DNA of 33,938 bases from an uncultured Acidimicrobiales bacterium (GCA_938002955.1 CALLAA010000258.1:1-33938), one strand, 5' to 3'. Positions 20,707 to 28,721 are shown, counted from the stretch's first letter. The notes: generated from the sequence alone by a model not told the origin. Numbers and translations are program-made.

Positions 20707-22950
20707 GTGTCAAACGCGCTGTATCGATTGGGTCGCTCGGCGGCCAAACATCCATGGAGGGTCATCGCACTATGGCTCCTCGCCGCTCTCGCCATCGTGG
20801 CGTCATCGATTGGCTTTGGGCGCACGCTCGAGGACTCGTTCGAGGTCCCAGGCCTCGACTCTCAAACCGCCCTCGACCTGCTGTCGGATGCGCAATCCGA
20901 TACGGCCGGGCTGACCGCTCAGGTCGTCGCAACCCCCAAGGACGGAAGCACATTCTTCGACTCACCAGATGCCCAAGTTGACCTGGCCGAACTGCAGGCG
21001 GGCATTGCGCAACTACCGAACGTGGTCGGCACGACCGATCCGGCTGGCGCGCTCGCGCTCGGCCCCGAGGGTGCAGCACAGTCCGGCGCGATTTCGCCCG
21101 ATGGCCGTATTGCTCTGGTACGCATCCAGTACCCCGTGATCGAAGAACTCTCCGTCGAGGACCTCGAGACACTGACCACGTTCGTCGAAGAGCTCGGTGA
21201 ACGCTCGAGCCTCCAGGTCGAATCCAACGGCGAGCTGCACTTCACGTTCAGCGAAGCGGAAACGGGCATCGGCGAGATGATCGGACTGGTCGCCGCCGTC
21301 ATCATCTTGTTGGTCGCCTTTCGCTCGATCATCGCAATGGGTCTGCCGATCGGCATCGCCCTCTTTGGCCTTGCAATCGGCATTACGTCGATGTCGCTCA
21401 TCACCTACCTCATCGATATTCCGAGTTGGGCACCACAGGTTGCGAGCATGGTCGGGCTCGGCGTCGGCATCGACTACGCGTTGTTCCTCGTGACACGACA
21501 CCGCGAGCATCTCGCCGAGGGCATGGCGGTAGCGGAATCGATCGGACGTGCGGTCGCAACCGCTGGCCAGGCGGTCGTGTTCGCTGGCGGAACTGTTGTC
21601 ATCGCAATCCTCGGCCTCGGCTTCTCGGGTGTTCCGTTCATGACCGCGGCGGGTGTCTCGACGTCGGTCGTCGTGCTGATCATGGTCGTTGCATCGATCA
21701 CGTTGCTGCCGGCACTGCTCGGACTGGCCGGACACTCGATCGACAAGTGGAGCTTCGGCCGAGCAAACACGACGAACGGTGCGAGTCCGGGTTGGTCTCG
21801 CTGGGGAACACACGTGTCCAAGCACGCCTGGCCGTACGCCATCGGCGTCACCGTGCTTCTCCTTGCAATGACGGCACCGGTGCTCAACCTCCAGCTCGGT
21901 TTCCCCGATGACGGATCGTTCCCCGAATCTCGAACCGAACGCCGGGCGTACGACCTCGTAGCCGACGGGTTCGGCGCAGGAATCAACGGACCGTTGGTTA
22001 TCGCCGTCGACCTGGCGGACGACCTCGACGATCAGGCCATGGCCGAACTTGTTCCCACATTGTCGAGCGCTATCAACGCGGACCCTGGTGTCGCTGCGGT
22101 CGCTCCGGCAGAGGTAAACGTCGACGCTGGTGTGGCCACGATCGTTGCGTTCGCCACCACCTCGCCGCAGGACGAGGCGACACTGGAGACGGTGCAGCGG
22201 CTACGTGCCGAGGTCTTCCCTCAAGTCCTACAGGGCACCGACACGACCGCTCATGTCGGAGGGCTCACCGCAAACTTTGCGGACATCGGCGACCGCATTA
22301 CGAGCCGTCTTCCCTTGTTCATCAGTGCGGTCATCGGCATGTCGTTCGTGCTTCTCATGATCGTCTTCCGATCGATCCTCGTGCCACTTAAAGCAGCGTT
22401 GCTCAATCTGCTCAGCATTGGCGCTGCATACGGCGTGCTCGTCATGGTCTTCCAATGGGGCTGGGGCATGGAGCTCATTGGACTCGAAGCAACGGTTCCG
22501 ATCGTGTCGTTCATTCCCATGTTCATGTTCGCGATCCTCTTTGGCCTCTCGATGGACTACGAGGTATTCCTCCTCAGTCGGGTTCGAGAGGAATACCTGC
22601 GGACGGGAGACAACGACGCCTCGGTCATCCACGGCATTGCCAGCACAGCTCGGGTGATCACGTCGGCTGCGCTCATCATGATCTCGGTCTTTGGTGGTTT
22701 CGTACTCGGCTCTGACCCGACGATCAAGATGATGGGGCTTGGACTCGCAACGGCGATCTTCGTCGACGCCACGATTGTTCGCATCGTGTTGGTCCCGGCA
22801 ACGATGAAGCTCATGGGTGATACCAACTGGTGGTTGCCCGCATGGCTCGATCGAATCCTGCCGACCCTCGACCTCGAGGGCGGACCGGAGCTCGATGTCA
22901 TAGACGTCGAGGTCGTCGACGAACCGGTCCTCGTCGGTAGCGGCGTCTAA
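20707..22950 (+). CDS. MMPL/RND-family transporter
   Basis: 747-aa inner-membrane protein of the MMPL family, which exports lipids or drugs using the proton gradient. It has one N-terminal helix (about 17-37), an outer loop, five to six helices (about 190-350, including VGLGVGIDYALFLVTRHREHL), a connecting helix (about 375-395), a second outer loop, and a second block of helices (about 535-700, including FGLSMDYEVFLLSRVREEYL). The GxDYxxFL and SMDYEVFL motifs in each half are the proton-relay signatures. The GTG at 20707 is chosen because AGGAGG lies 5-6 nt upstream; an upstream ATG at 20614 adds a non-family extension. The divergent two-component system probably regulates it. Confidence 0.93.
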   Translation: MSNALYRLGRSAAKHPWRVIALWLLAALAIVASSIGFGRTLEDSFEVPGLDSQTALDLLSDAQSDTAGLTAQVVATPKDGSTFFDSPDAQVDLAELQAGIAQLPNVVGTTDPAGALALGPEGAAQSGAISPDGRIALVRIQYPVIEELSVEDLETLTTFVEELGERSSLQVESNGELHFTFSEAETGIGEMIGLVAAVIILLVAFRSIIAMGLPIGIALFGLAIGITSMSLITYLIDIPSWAPQVASMVGLGVGIDYALFLVTRHREHLAEGMAVAESIGRAVATAGQAVVFAGGTVVIAILGLGFSGVPFMTAAGVSTSVVVLIMVVASITLLPALLGLAGHSIDKWSFGRANTTNGASPGWSRWGTHVSKHAWPYAIGVTVLLLAMTAPVLNLQLGFPDDGSFPESRTERRAYDLVADGFGAGINGPLVIAVDLADDLDDQAMAELVPTLSSAINADPGVAAVAPAEVNVDAGVATIVAFATTSPQDEATLETVQRLRAEVFPQVLQGTDTTAHVGGLTANFADIGDRITSRLPLFISAVIGMSFVLLMIVFRSILVPLKAALLNLLSIGAAYGVLVMVFQWGWGMELIGLEATVPIVSFIPMFMFAILFGLSMDYEVFLLSRVREEYLRTGDNDASVIHGIASTARVITSAALIMISVFGGFVLGSDPTIKMMGLGLATAIFVDATIVRIVLVPATMKLMGDTNWWLPAWLDRILPTLDLEGGPELDVIDVEVVDEPVLVGSGV

Positions 22951-22960
22951 GTACTCGACC

Positions 22961-22993
22961 GGCGTATCCCTTGGATTCTGTGAGGGATACGCC
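22961..22993 (+). terminator. hairpin downstream of the MMPL gene
   Basis: A perfect 11-bp stem, GGCGTATCCCT (22961-22971) with AGGGATACGCC (22983-22993), has an 11-nt loop and starts 10 nt after the MMPL stop codon. No U-tract follows, as at other candidate terminators here. Confidence 0.6.
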
Positions 22994-23043
22994 GAGCGAG
23001 CTTCGCCCGATCCATAGAATGCGGTAGTCCATCGAGGAGGACC

Positions 23044-23778
23044 GTGGCAAGCATCGCCGAACATGAGGTCGTCACCTATGGAGATCTCCCGGACCAATTC
23101 GTGCACGTCTACCGGCCGGACGGCGAATCGATCGGCACGATCGTGTCCATCCACGGCGGCTACTGGCGAGCCAAATACGGGCTCGACCTCCATGACCCAA
23201 TGGCCACGCACCTCGTCGGTCAGGGATGGACGGTGTGCAACATCGAATACCGGCGGGTCACCCCCGAGGCTCACGGCGTGTGGCCCGAGATGTCGAGCGA
23301 TGTGCTCGACGCCTGTACCCTCGCCGCCGACCTCCCCGGGCCGTGTATTGCGATTGGACACTCCGCCGGCGGCCAGCTCGCACTCTGGGCAGCCGGGCAG
23401 CCATCGTCCACAATCGACGCTGTTGTGGCCCTCGCACCGGTGAGCGATTTGTTTCTCGCCGATGGCCTCGAGCTCAGCAACCACGCAACCAACGAGCTGT
23501 TCGAAGCAACAGCCGCCGACCGGCCAGACCTCTACGCCACAGCATCACCGCTCTACCTGTTGCCACTCGGCATCCCGCAACTTCTCGTCCACGGCCGATC
23601 CGACGAGGACGTTCCCTATGAGATGGTGCCGGACTACATCGAAGCGGCAACGGCCGCCGGGGATCAGGTAACCCTCGTCAACCCGGCGAAGGTGGACCAC
23701 ATGGACGTCATCGATCCGGCACACAATGTCTGGCGAACAATCGACATCTGGCTGTCGGCTCAGGCGGCGATCAGCTGA
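23044..23778 (+). CDS. alpha/beta hydrolase of the kynurenine formamidase / HGGYW type
   Basis: 244 aa. The oxyanion motif IHGGYWR is typical of arylformamidases and related esterases. The nucleophile elbow is GHSAGGQ (Ser at about residue 107), with an acid in HGRSDEDVP and a His in KVDHMDVID. Formamidase or ester hydrolase activity is likely; no other tryptophan-degradation gene lies in the window, so the substrate is open. The GTG at 23044 has a strong GAGGAGG about 4 nt upstream. Its TGA stop shares its final A with the ATG of the next small gene, so the two are translationally coupled. Confidence 0.85.
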   Translation: MASIAEHEVVTYGDLPDQFVHVYRPDGESIGTIVSIHGGYWRAKYGLDLHDPMATHLVGQGWTVCNIEYRRVTPEAHGVWPEMSSDVLDACTLAADLPGPCIAIGHSAGGQLALWAAGQPSSTIDAVVALAPVSDLFLADGLELSNHATNELFEATAADRPDLYATASPLYLLPLGIPQLLVHGRSDEDVPYEMVPDYIEAATAAGDQVTLVNPAKVDHMDVIDPAHNVWRTIDIWLSAQAAIS

Positions 23779-23984
23779 TGCTCGAACCACTCGCTGGAGA
23801 TCTTCCCGATGACTGGGAGGACGACGTCAATCCGGACAGGCTCCGCGGCTGTCAGTACTGGCGCTGCGAGGAGTTGTTCGAGGCCAAGACAACAAACCAG
23901 ATCTTCTGTCGCAAAGCCTGTCGCAGCCGCCAACGAAAGTGGGAACGAGCCCAGGCCCGCAAGGCCAGGAAGGCGAGGGAGTAG
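23778..23984 (+). CDS. small four-cysteine (zinc-finger-like) basic protein
   Basis: 68 aa, not assigned to a named family. Cys25-x4-Cys30 and Cys44-x3-Cys48 are spaced like a zinc-binding knuckle pair, and the segment FCRKACRSRQRKW recalls the C-terminal part of CGNR-type zinc fingers. The last 20 residues are almost all Arg, Lys and Ala, and the first 20 are acidic. Its ATG overlaps the preceding hydrolase stop (TGATG), so it is translated from the same mRNA. It may bind nucleic acid, or act as a small partner of the hydrolase. Both are inference. Confidence 0.7.
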   Translation: MLEPLAGDLPDDWEDDVNPDRLRGCQYWRCEELFEAKTTNQIFCRKACRSRQRKWERAQARKARKARE

Positions 23985-24029
23985 GCCGTTTGACCCTGTG
24001 AAACTCTCGCGCACTTCCGATGGGTTCAC

Positions 24030-24605
24030 ATGGAATCTGCAGCGTGTTTGTCGCCGCTTTCACGACGCCGAATCAAAGCGCTTGGCGATGTCGCTGCATA
24101 TCTTTCTGAACGTCGGGCCATACCCGGGCAGCGTGTTGCGGTAACCGTTCACCGCTCCTTGGATCTGCATGGCCGCGTGTATGTAAACGACGGCAGTGTT
24201 TGCATCGTGAGGAGTACCTCGTTACGCGCTGCTGCCCGGTGGGCATGTATTGCGGTGGTTTCGCAGGTCATCGTCCTGACCGCTTCGTGGCCCATTCGTG
24301 CTGCCGCGCTCGTCGTGCTCTGCGTTGCGATCTGTTCGGCTTCTTCGGCGATTGAAGCAGCACGCCAGGCTCGGCGATTCGTTCAACCGCCGACCCACGT
24401 ACTTTCCGATCTTGTGCGGTTCCGCCATGACCGGCGAGGTTCGGGGGCAGCGCTGGCCGAGGAACTACTCGACCTCGCCACCGAGCGTCGGTGGCTTCTC
24501 GGAGGCACCGCGGCCAACGTGACGCTGCTTCGACGCTTCTACTTGCCCCACGGATGGCTTCCGGCCGGCGACCTCCTATTCCGGTCACCGCTTCCGGGCC
24601 GTTAG
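24030..24605 (+). CDS. unrecognised membrane protein with acetyltransferase-like C-terminus
   Basis: 191 aa. Two adjacent hydrophobic helices (about residues 71-105, WACIAVVSQVIVLTASW and AAALVVLCVAICSA) follow a short, basic, soluble N-terminus. The last 55 residues (ELLDLATERRWLLGG, then NVTLLRRFYLPHGWLPAG) resemble the closing part of GNAT acetyltransferases, which commonly end with N-x-x-x-x-x-FY-x-x-x-GF. No acetyl-CoA loop is visible, so this is a resemblance only. The stop codon overlaps that of the convergent HisD-like gene by 3 nt. Codon use looks coding, but the start is uncertain and no family is recognised. Confidence 0.6.
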   Translation: MESAACLSPLSRRRIKALGDVAAYLSERRAIPGQRVAVTVHRSLDLHGRVYVNDGSVCIVRSTSLRAAARWACIAVVSQVIVLTASWPIRAAALVVLCVAICSASSAIEAARQARRFVQPPTHVLSDLVRFRHDRRGSGAALAEELLDLATERRWLLGGTAANVTLLRRFYLPHGWLPAGDLLFRSPLPGR

Positions 24606-25927
24606 TTCGTGTCGCTGACGTTTCGGATGCGGATTGCGTTTCCGTGAGCGTCGAACCCCTCGTGGTCGCTCAGCGCAATCGTGCTCTTCGCGACAGCCCG
24701 GAGTGCGTCGGGGGTTAGATGCCCGATCGCACCGGACTTCAGGAACTGCTCGACCGTGATGCCACCAGTCCGGTTTGCCCACCCTCCCGTCGGGAGAGCT
24801 GCAGGGCCTCCCAACGTGAAGTTGCCGACCGAGAACGGTGTGTCCTGACCGAGCAACAGCTCGCCGGCGTGCTCGACGCCATCGGCGACGGCCCATGGAT
24901 CGGAAACGGCAAGCTGAAGGTGTTCGGCTGCAAACCAGTTGGCCACATCGATAGCTTCGTCGAACGACGAGACAAGAATCGCTCCGCCGTTAACGCCTAG
25001 CGCCGAGGCTGCTGCCTCGCGGCGAACTTCGGGGAGCATGGCCGCTTGGCGCTCGACCTCTTCTGCGGCGGCGTCGATCACCGATTGCTGGTGGGTCACC
25101 AGGACGACTGTCGAGTCGGTGCCATGTTCGGCTTCATTGAGCAGATCGGCAGCGAGTCGAACAGGATCTGCCGAGTCGTCGGCGACGACCATCGACTCGG
25201 TCGGACCAAGAACCACCGTGTCAACTCCGTAGGCGCGGACCGCAAGCTGCGCAAGCGCCACCGGTGGGCTGCCCGGGCCGATGATCATCCCGTGCGCCGG
25301 GATGGTTTCCGTTCCGAAGGCAGCAGCAGCGACTCCGGCCGGGCCGTTGACTCGATAGACATTTCTTACACCGAGCTCGTGAGCTACGACAAGAACCGCG
25401 CTATCGATGGCGCCACCACCACCGGGAACCGGCGGCACGATCGCCGATAGTTGCGGCACCTCTGCGACGACGGCCGGGGTCGCCACTTGAGCCAGAACCG
25501 ACGGGTAACTCGCCTTGCCGCTCGGGCAAAACAACGCGGCGTTCGCAACCGGGCCGACCTTCTCGCCGACCGTGTGTCCTGGTGCGATCTCGGCGGTCCA
25601 GCTTTGACGCCGTTCGAGGAGCGCCTCGTTGAAGCCACGAATGTTGGCGATCATCTGCTTGATCGCAGAGTGGACGCCGGCATCGAGCGACTCGAGGGCG
25701 TGCGCGAACTCGTCATCCGAGACACGTATTCCTGATGCGTCGATGTCGACGCCATCGAACCGAGCCAAGGCATCGAGTAGGGCGGCATCGCCGCGGGTAC
25801 GCACATCATCGACCAGCGCCAAGATGGCGGGTTGGAGCTCGTCAGCCGAGTCCGCTGCCGTACCACGTTGATGCACCCATGCCTTTTCGGCATCGGTCAT
25901 ATCGTTCCACACCAGCTGACGCATCAT
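24602..25927 (-). CDS. histidinol dehydrogenase (HisD)-family NAD-dependent dehydrogenase, divergent
   Basis: 441 aa, the usual HisD length. HisD oxidises an amino alcohol to the amino acid in two steps. Clear family blocks are ALFCPSGKASYPSVL, FGTETIPAH, VVADDSADP, AAEHLQL (catalytic Glu335-His336) and EGFDAH (His428). Compared by eye with canonical HisD, the zinc ligand Gln259 position is Glu265 (NEAEH, not QAEH), the Asp360 position is Asn369 (GNF, not GDY), and GPNHVLPT is GGPAALPT. It is therefore probably a paralogue with a different substrate, not the histidine-biosynthesis enzyme; no other his gene is present. The sulfopropanediol dehydrogenase group (HpsN) shows such paralogy exists. 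The start at 25927 is supported by TATCCT 6 nt upstream. Confidence 0.85.
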   Translation of the reverse strand: MMRQLVWNDMTDAEKAWVHQRGTAADSADELQPAILALVDDVRTRGDAALLDALARFDGVDIDASGIRVSDDEFAHALESLDAGVHSAIKQMIANIRGFNEALLERRQSWTAEIAPGHTVGEKVGPVANAALFCPSGKASYPSVLAQVATPAVVAEVPQLSAIVPPVPGGGGAIDSAVLVVAHELGVRNVYRVNGPAGVAAAAFGTETIPAHGMIIGPGSPPVALAQLAVRAYGVDTVVLGPTESMVVADDSADPVRLAADLLNEAEHGTDSTVVLVTHQQSVIDAAAEEVERQAAMLPEVRREAAASALGVNGGAILVSSFDEAIDVANWFAAEHLQLAVSDPWAVADGVEHAGELLLGQDTPFSVGNFTLGGPAALPTGGWANRTGGITVEQFLKSGAIGHLTPDALRAVAKSTIALSDHEGFDAHGNAIRIRNVSDTN

Positions 25928-25933
25928 CACCCA

Positions 25934-25939
25934 AGGATA
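25934..25939 (-). promoter_or_regulatory. -10 element (TATCCT on minus strand) of the HisD-like gene
   Basis: On the minus strand TATCCT is followed by 6 nt and the first of two adjacent ATG codons. It lies just downstream of the 50-bp dyad, so a regulator bound there would act on this promoter. Confidence 0.5.
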
Positions 25940-25955
25940 CGCCAGCAGCCTCAGG

Positions 25956-26005
25956 GATTTGTACAGGATTTGGCAACGTATACCGTACCAAATTCTGTAC
26001 AAATC
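25956..26005. promoter_or_regulatory. 50-bp dyad with three 18-bp-phased palindromes
   Basis: The 18-bp arms 25956-25973 and 25988-26005 match at 17 of 18 positions around a 14-bp spacer. The spacer's own centre is GTATAC (25978-25983), exactly on the dyad axis. TGTACA (25960-25965), GTATAC and TGTACA (25996-26001) have centres 18 bp apart. Cores of this kind recall GntR-type operators. It lies upstream of the HisD-like gene and abuts the PhyH stop codon. Confidence 0.8.
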
Positions 26006-26006
26006 T

Positions 26007-27173
26007 TTAGCGGCGAGTTCTCCAGTGGAGCTCAGCGTTGGGGCCAAGTGCATCGAGTTGGTCAGCGATGAAGGCGTCTCGGTCGCGTGCACGCGGATGG
26101 GTGAAGCCAGCACCGATGACGGGCGCTCCCGGATCACAGACGACGTAGCGGCAAATGCGTTTGCCGTGTTCGGATAACCGCTCCCACTCGGAGAACGGCA
26201 TGCATCGGTTGACGCCCTCGCTTCGAAACCAGGGTGCGTAATACTCGACGTTCGGAAACGCCCGGACGTGATTCGATAGGTTGGGCGTTCCACCGTGCCA
26301 TGCTCGGTTGTCCCGGAACACCGCGGTTCCAGCAGGGGCTGGGCACACGGTGCTGTGCTTGAACGAGAGCGGCTCGTCGGCGAGTGTGGGGATACGTTCG
26401 GTCGACCGTTGCGTGCCCGGAATCTGGCGGATCGGACCGTTCTCCCAGGTGAGGTCGACCATTGCGAAGTTGATCGTCACGACCGGCATGTCTCGTGTCG
26501 TCGTGCCGCCGACCGGGTCGTGCGGTTCGGTCCACACGTTGTCTGCGTGCAGACCTTGATATTCGATTGCGCCAGGCAATGCGAGGTCGCCTCCGCCACC
26601 GCCGACGATGTAGTTGGGTGAACCAAAGATCGCCTCGAGGATCGGCGTTGTCGTGTCGAGGTCGATGACATCAACCCACGCCGGGTCGTGTAGTCGGTGA
26701 CGAGACGCCGAGGTCGATCCGAACGAGTACCGGTGCGGAAGGCCGCCTGCGCCGCCACCGATCGAACCGTCCGGGTCAGCGGCGAGAATCTCGTCGACAA
26801 CCCGCTCGGTGGCGGCTTGTAGCGCAGCAAGCCGCTCCCCCGTCAGTGCGTTCTCAACCGCCACGAACCCGTCGCGATGAAAGAGCTCTGCGGCACGATC
26901 GACGTCTCCGGCTTCGACGACTTCGAGGTCAGGGATCCCGTTGGACTGGCGCAGCTGTTCGCGCAACGCGACGACTCCCGGGTCGTCGGGACGGCGCTCC
27001 CATGTCGCGCACGTCGGGTCGCCTTGCACCAGGTTTCGGTGTTCGGGGGTCGTCTCGATTTCAATGTCGGGCTCTGGGGTGTCAAGGCCGAGCGCGTTGT
27101 TGTTCGAGGCCAGCTTCTTCGGCCGGTTCTGAAAGCCGTTCGGCGGCACGTTCTGGAACCAACCGCGCCCCAT
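26007..27173 (-). CDS. PhyH-family 2-oxoglutarate oxygenase (large form)
   Basis: 388 aa, about 90 residues longer than ordinary PhyH proteins because of an N-terminal extension (about 1-90) that I do not recognise. The core has His209 and Asp211 in QGLHADNVW, distal His293 in NRAWHGGTPNLS, and Arg304 (NHVRAFPNVEYY) as probable 2-oxoglutarate anchor. A glycine-rich stretch (IVGGGGGDLALPG) precedes the iron site. The ATG at 27171-27173 lies 8 nt after the upstream deacetylase stop; the longer open frame overlaps that gene and is not family sequence. It is the third gene of the flavin reductase - deacetylase - PhyH unit, with the HisD-like gene following beyond the 50-bp dyad. The substrate is unknown and may be polyamine-related. 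Confidence 0.85.
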   Translation of the reverse strand: MGRGWFQNVPPNGFQNRPKKLASNNNALGLDTPEPDIEIETTPEHRNLVQGDPTCATWERRPDDPGVVALREQLRQSNGIPDLEVVEAGDVDRAAELFHRDGFVAVENALTGERLAALQAATERVVDEILAADPDGSIGGGAGGLPHRYSFGSTSASRHRLHDPAWVDVIDLDTTTPILEAIFGSPNYIVGGGGGDLALPGAIEYQGLHADNVWTEPHDPVGGTTTRDMPVVTINFAMVDLTWENGPIRQIPGTQRSTERIPTLADEPLSFKHSTVCPAPAGTAVFRDNRAWHGGTPNLSNHVRAFPNVEYYAPWFRSEGVNRCMPFSEWERLSEHGKRICRYVVCDPGAPVIGAGFTHPRARDRDAFIADQLDALGPNAELHWRTRR

Positions 27174-27181
27174 CGACAAGC

Positions 27182-28210
27182 TCAGCCTTCCAGATGTCCG
27201 GTAAGGACGTTCGCGGTGTTCGTACCGATCTCTTCTACCGCGTAGCCACCTTCCATGACGTACACGGTCGGCAGCCCGAGTGCACCGAGCCGGCGACCGT
27301 AGGTGGCGAAGTCGGCCGACGTCAGTTTGAAGCTGCTGATGGGGTCGGCCTCGAAGGTGTCGACCCCGAGTGAAACCACAAGCGCGTCGGGGCCAAAGTT
27401 GCCTATGCGTTCGAGTGCGTTGTCCAGTGCCGCGAGCCATACATCGAAGGTGGTTCCGGGCAGGAGCGGATAGTTGGCGGTATAGCCCTGCCCCTCGCCG
27501 ACGCCGGTCTCGTCGGCGTATCCAAGAAAGTACGGGAACTCGTGTGCGGGATCACCGTGAAGTGACGCGAAGAAGACATCGCTTCGGTCGTAGAAGATGT
27601 CCTGGGTTCCGTTGCCATGGTGAAAGTCGACGTCGAGAACCGCGACCCGCTCGGCGCCGTCGTTGCGGAAGCCTTGTGCTGTGATAGCTGCGTTGTTGAG
27701 GTAGCAGTACCCGCCGAAGAAGTCGGTCGATGCGTGATGCCCCGGCGGGCGACATAGCGCGAAGGCACTGCTGGCTCCATCGGACACTGCTCGCTGAGCA
27801 GATCGCGCGAGCGAGGCCGCGCCAACGGCCGCGTCCCAGGTTCCGTCGGTGATTGCGCTCTCGGCGGCGAATGCGTAGTAGCCAAGTTTGCCGTCGACGT
27901 GTTCGGGGATGTGGCTGTTCATTCGCCGTGCCGGCAGACAGGTCGGGATCATGTCGGCGGTATGGCCAAGTGCGGTCCATTCCTGCCATGCCGATCGAAG
28001 AAACGACACGTACCCCTGATCGTGCACCTCGATGAGGAGTTCGTCCTCGACGGGCACAGCGTCGATGTCGTCGGTGAGGCCGGCGGCTTCGAGGGCGTTG
28101 TTGATGTAGTCGACTCGCTCGGGGCACTCAAATGGCCGGACGAGTGCTCCGTTGTGCAGTTCGCCCGCCGGAAAGTGCAGCCGATGTTCGTCGCTACGAA
28201 CGATCTTCAC
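27182..28210 (-). CDS. aphA: acetylpolyamine amidohydrolase (class II histone-deacetylase fold)
   Basis: 342 aa, the same length as the characterised enzyme, which removes acetyl groups from acetylated putrescine, cadaverine, spermidine or spermine. Residues match the published numbering as I recall it. The general-base pair is His158-His159 (RPPGHHA). The zinc ligands are Asp195, His197 and Asp284 (DVDFHHGNGTQ; SLGVDTFEADP). The transition-state Tyr is Tyr323 (MEGGYAVEE). Tyr168, Phe225 and the polyamine-contact Glu17 are also present, while position 106 is Asp rather than Glu. It starts with GTG at 28208-28210, 2 nt after the flavin reductase stop, and is followed 8 nt later by the PhyH gene. 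The residue conservation supports true acetylpolyamine or acetyl-diamine hydrolysis. Confidence 0.9.
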   Translation of the reverse strand: MKIVRSDEHRLHFPAGELHNGALVRPFECPERVDYINNALEAAGLTDDIDAVPVEDELLIEVHDQGYVSFLRSAWQEWTALGHTADMIPTCLPARRMNSHIPEHVDGKLGYYAFAAESAITDGTWDAAVGAASLARSAQRAVSDGASSAFALCRPPGHHASTDFFGGYCYLNNAAITAQGFRNDGAERVAVLDVDFHHGNGTQDIFYDRSDVFFASLHGDPAHEFPYFLGYADETGVGEGQGYTANYPLLPGTTFDVWLAALDNALERIGNFGPDALVVSLGVDTFEADPISSFKLTSADFATYGRRLGALGLPTVYVMEGGYAVEEIGTNTANVLTGHLEG

Positions 28211-28212
28211 AG

Positions 28213-28707
28213 CTACTCGATGTCGAGTACGGCGAGGGTGCGGTATCCGCCCCCGTAGAAGATGACGGGTGGGTTCGCCTCTTCAGGAATGTCCATGCTC
28301 GTCACGTTGTAGAGACCGAATTCATGATCGCCGGCCTCGATGATCTGGTGCTCGGTGAGGGTCAGCCAGGCGGTGGTTCCGGCAATACGTGGAGCGCCGT
28401 CGACAACGTTCCAGTCGAGACCGTCGAAGCGTTCGGTGAGGTCACGCATGCACGCGTTACTGACATCGATCTGGTCCTCGCCGAGTACGTTCACGCCGAG
28501 CACATCGGCCTTCTTGAGCTGCTCCCAGCTGTACGAACCGGTGGTGCAGAAGAATCCGGCGAGTGGTGGGTCGAGGGACACCGACACGAAACTGCCGATC
28601 ACCATGGCGATCGGGGCATCGTCGACCATTGCGGTGACGACGGTGACGCACGTTGGGACCTGGCCCATCACGCTGCGGAAGAACTTCGGATCGATTGGCT
28701 CGCTCAT
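28213..28707 (-). CDS. flavin reductase family (FMN-binding) protein
   Basis: 164 aa. The N-terminal FFRSVMGQVPTCVTVVTA and SFVSVSLDPPLAGFFC, then FGVNVL-like LGVNVLGEDQ, are the split-barrel flavin reductase signature. Such proteins supply reduced FMN or FAD to a partner monooxygenase, or act as reductases themselves. No flavin monooxygenase is encoded nearby, so the partner is unknown. It is the first gene of the minus-strand cluster. The ATG at 28705-28707 is supported by TACCGT 6 nt upstream; an upstream in-frame start would overlap that promoter. A perfect LacI-type palindrome sits just upstream of the -10. Confidence 0.88.
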   Translation of the reverse strand: MSEPIDPKFFRSVMGQVPTCVTVVTAMVDDAPIAMVIGSFVSVSLDPPLAGFFCTTGSYSWEQLKKADVLGVNVLGEDQIDVSNACMRDLTERFDGLDWNVVDGAPRIAGTTAWLTLTEHQIIEAGDHEFGLYNVTSMDIPEEANPPVIFYGGGYRTLAVLDIE

Positions 28708-28713
28708 AGGGCA

Positions 28714-28719
28714 ACGGTA
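28714..28719 (-). promoter_or_regulatory. -10 element (TACCGT on minus strand) of the flavin reductase operon
   Basis: On the minus strand TACCGT is followed by 6 nt and the ATG at 28707. The neighbouring palindrome at 28722-28733 lies in the -15 to -26 region, where a repressor would block polymerase. Confidence 0.5.
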
Positions 28720-28721
28720 AT

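Noticed and set aside
25928..26293. N-terminal extension of the HisD-like protein (about 120 residues)
   Set aside because: The extension crosses the 50-bp dyad and overlaps the end of the PhyH gene on the same strand in another frame. Its length exceeds the family and it lacks family sequence.
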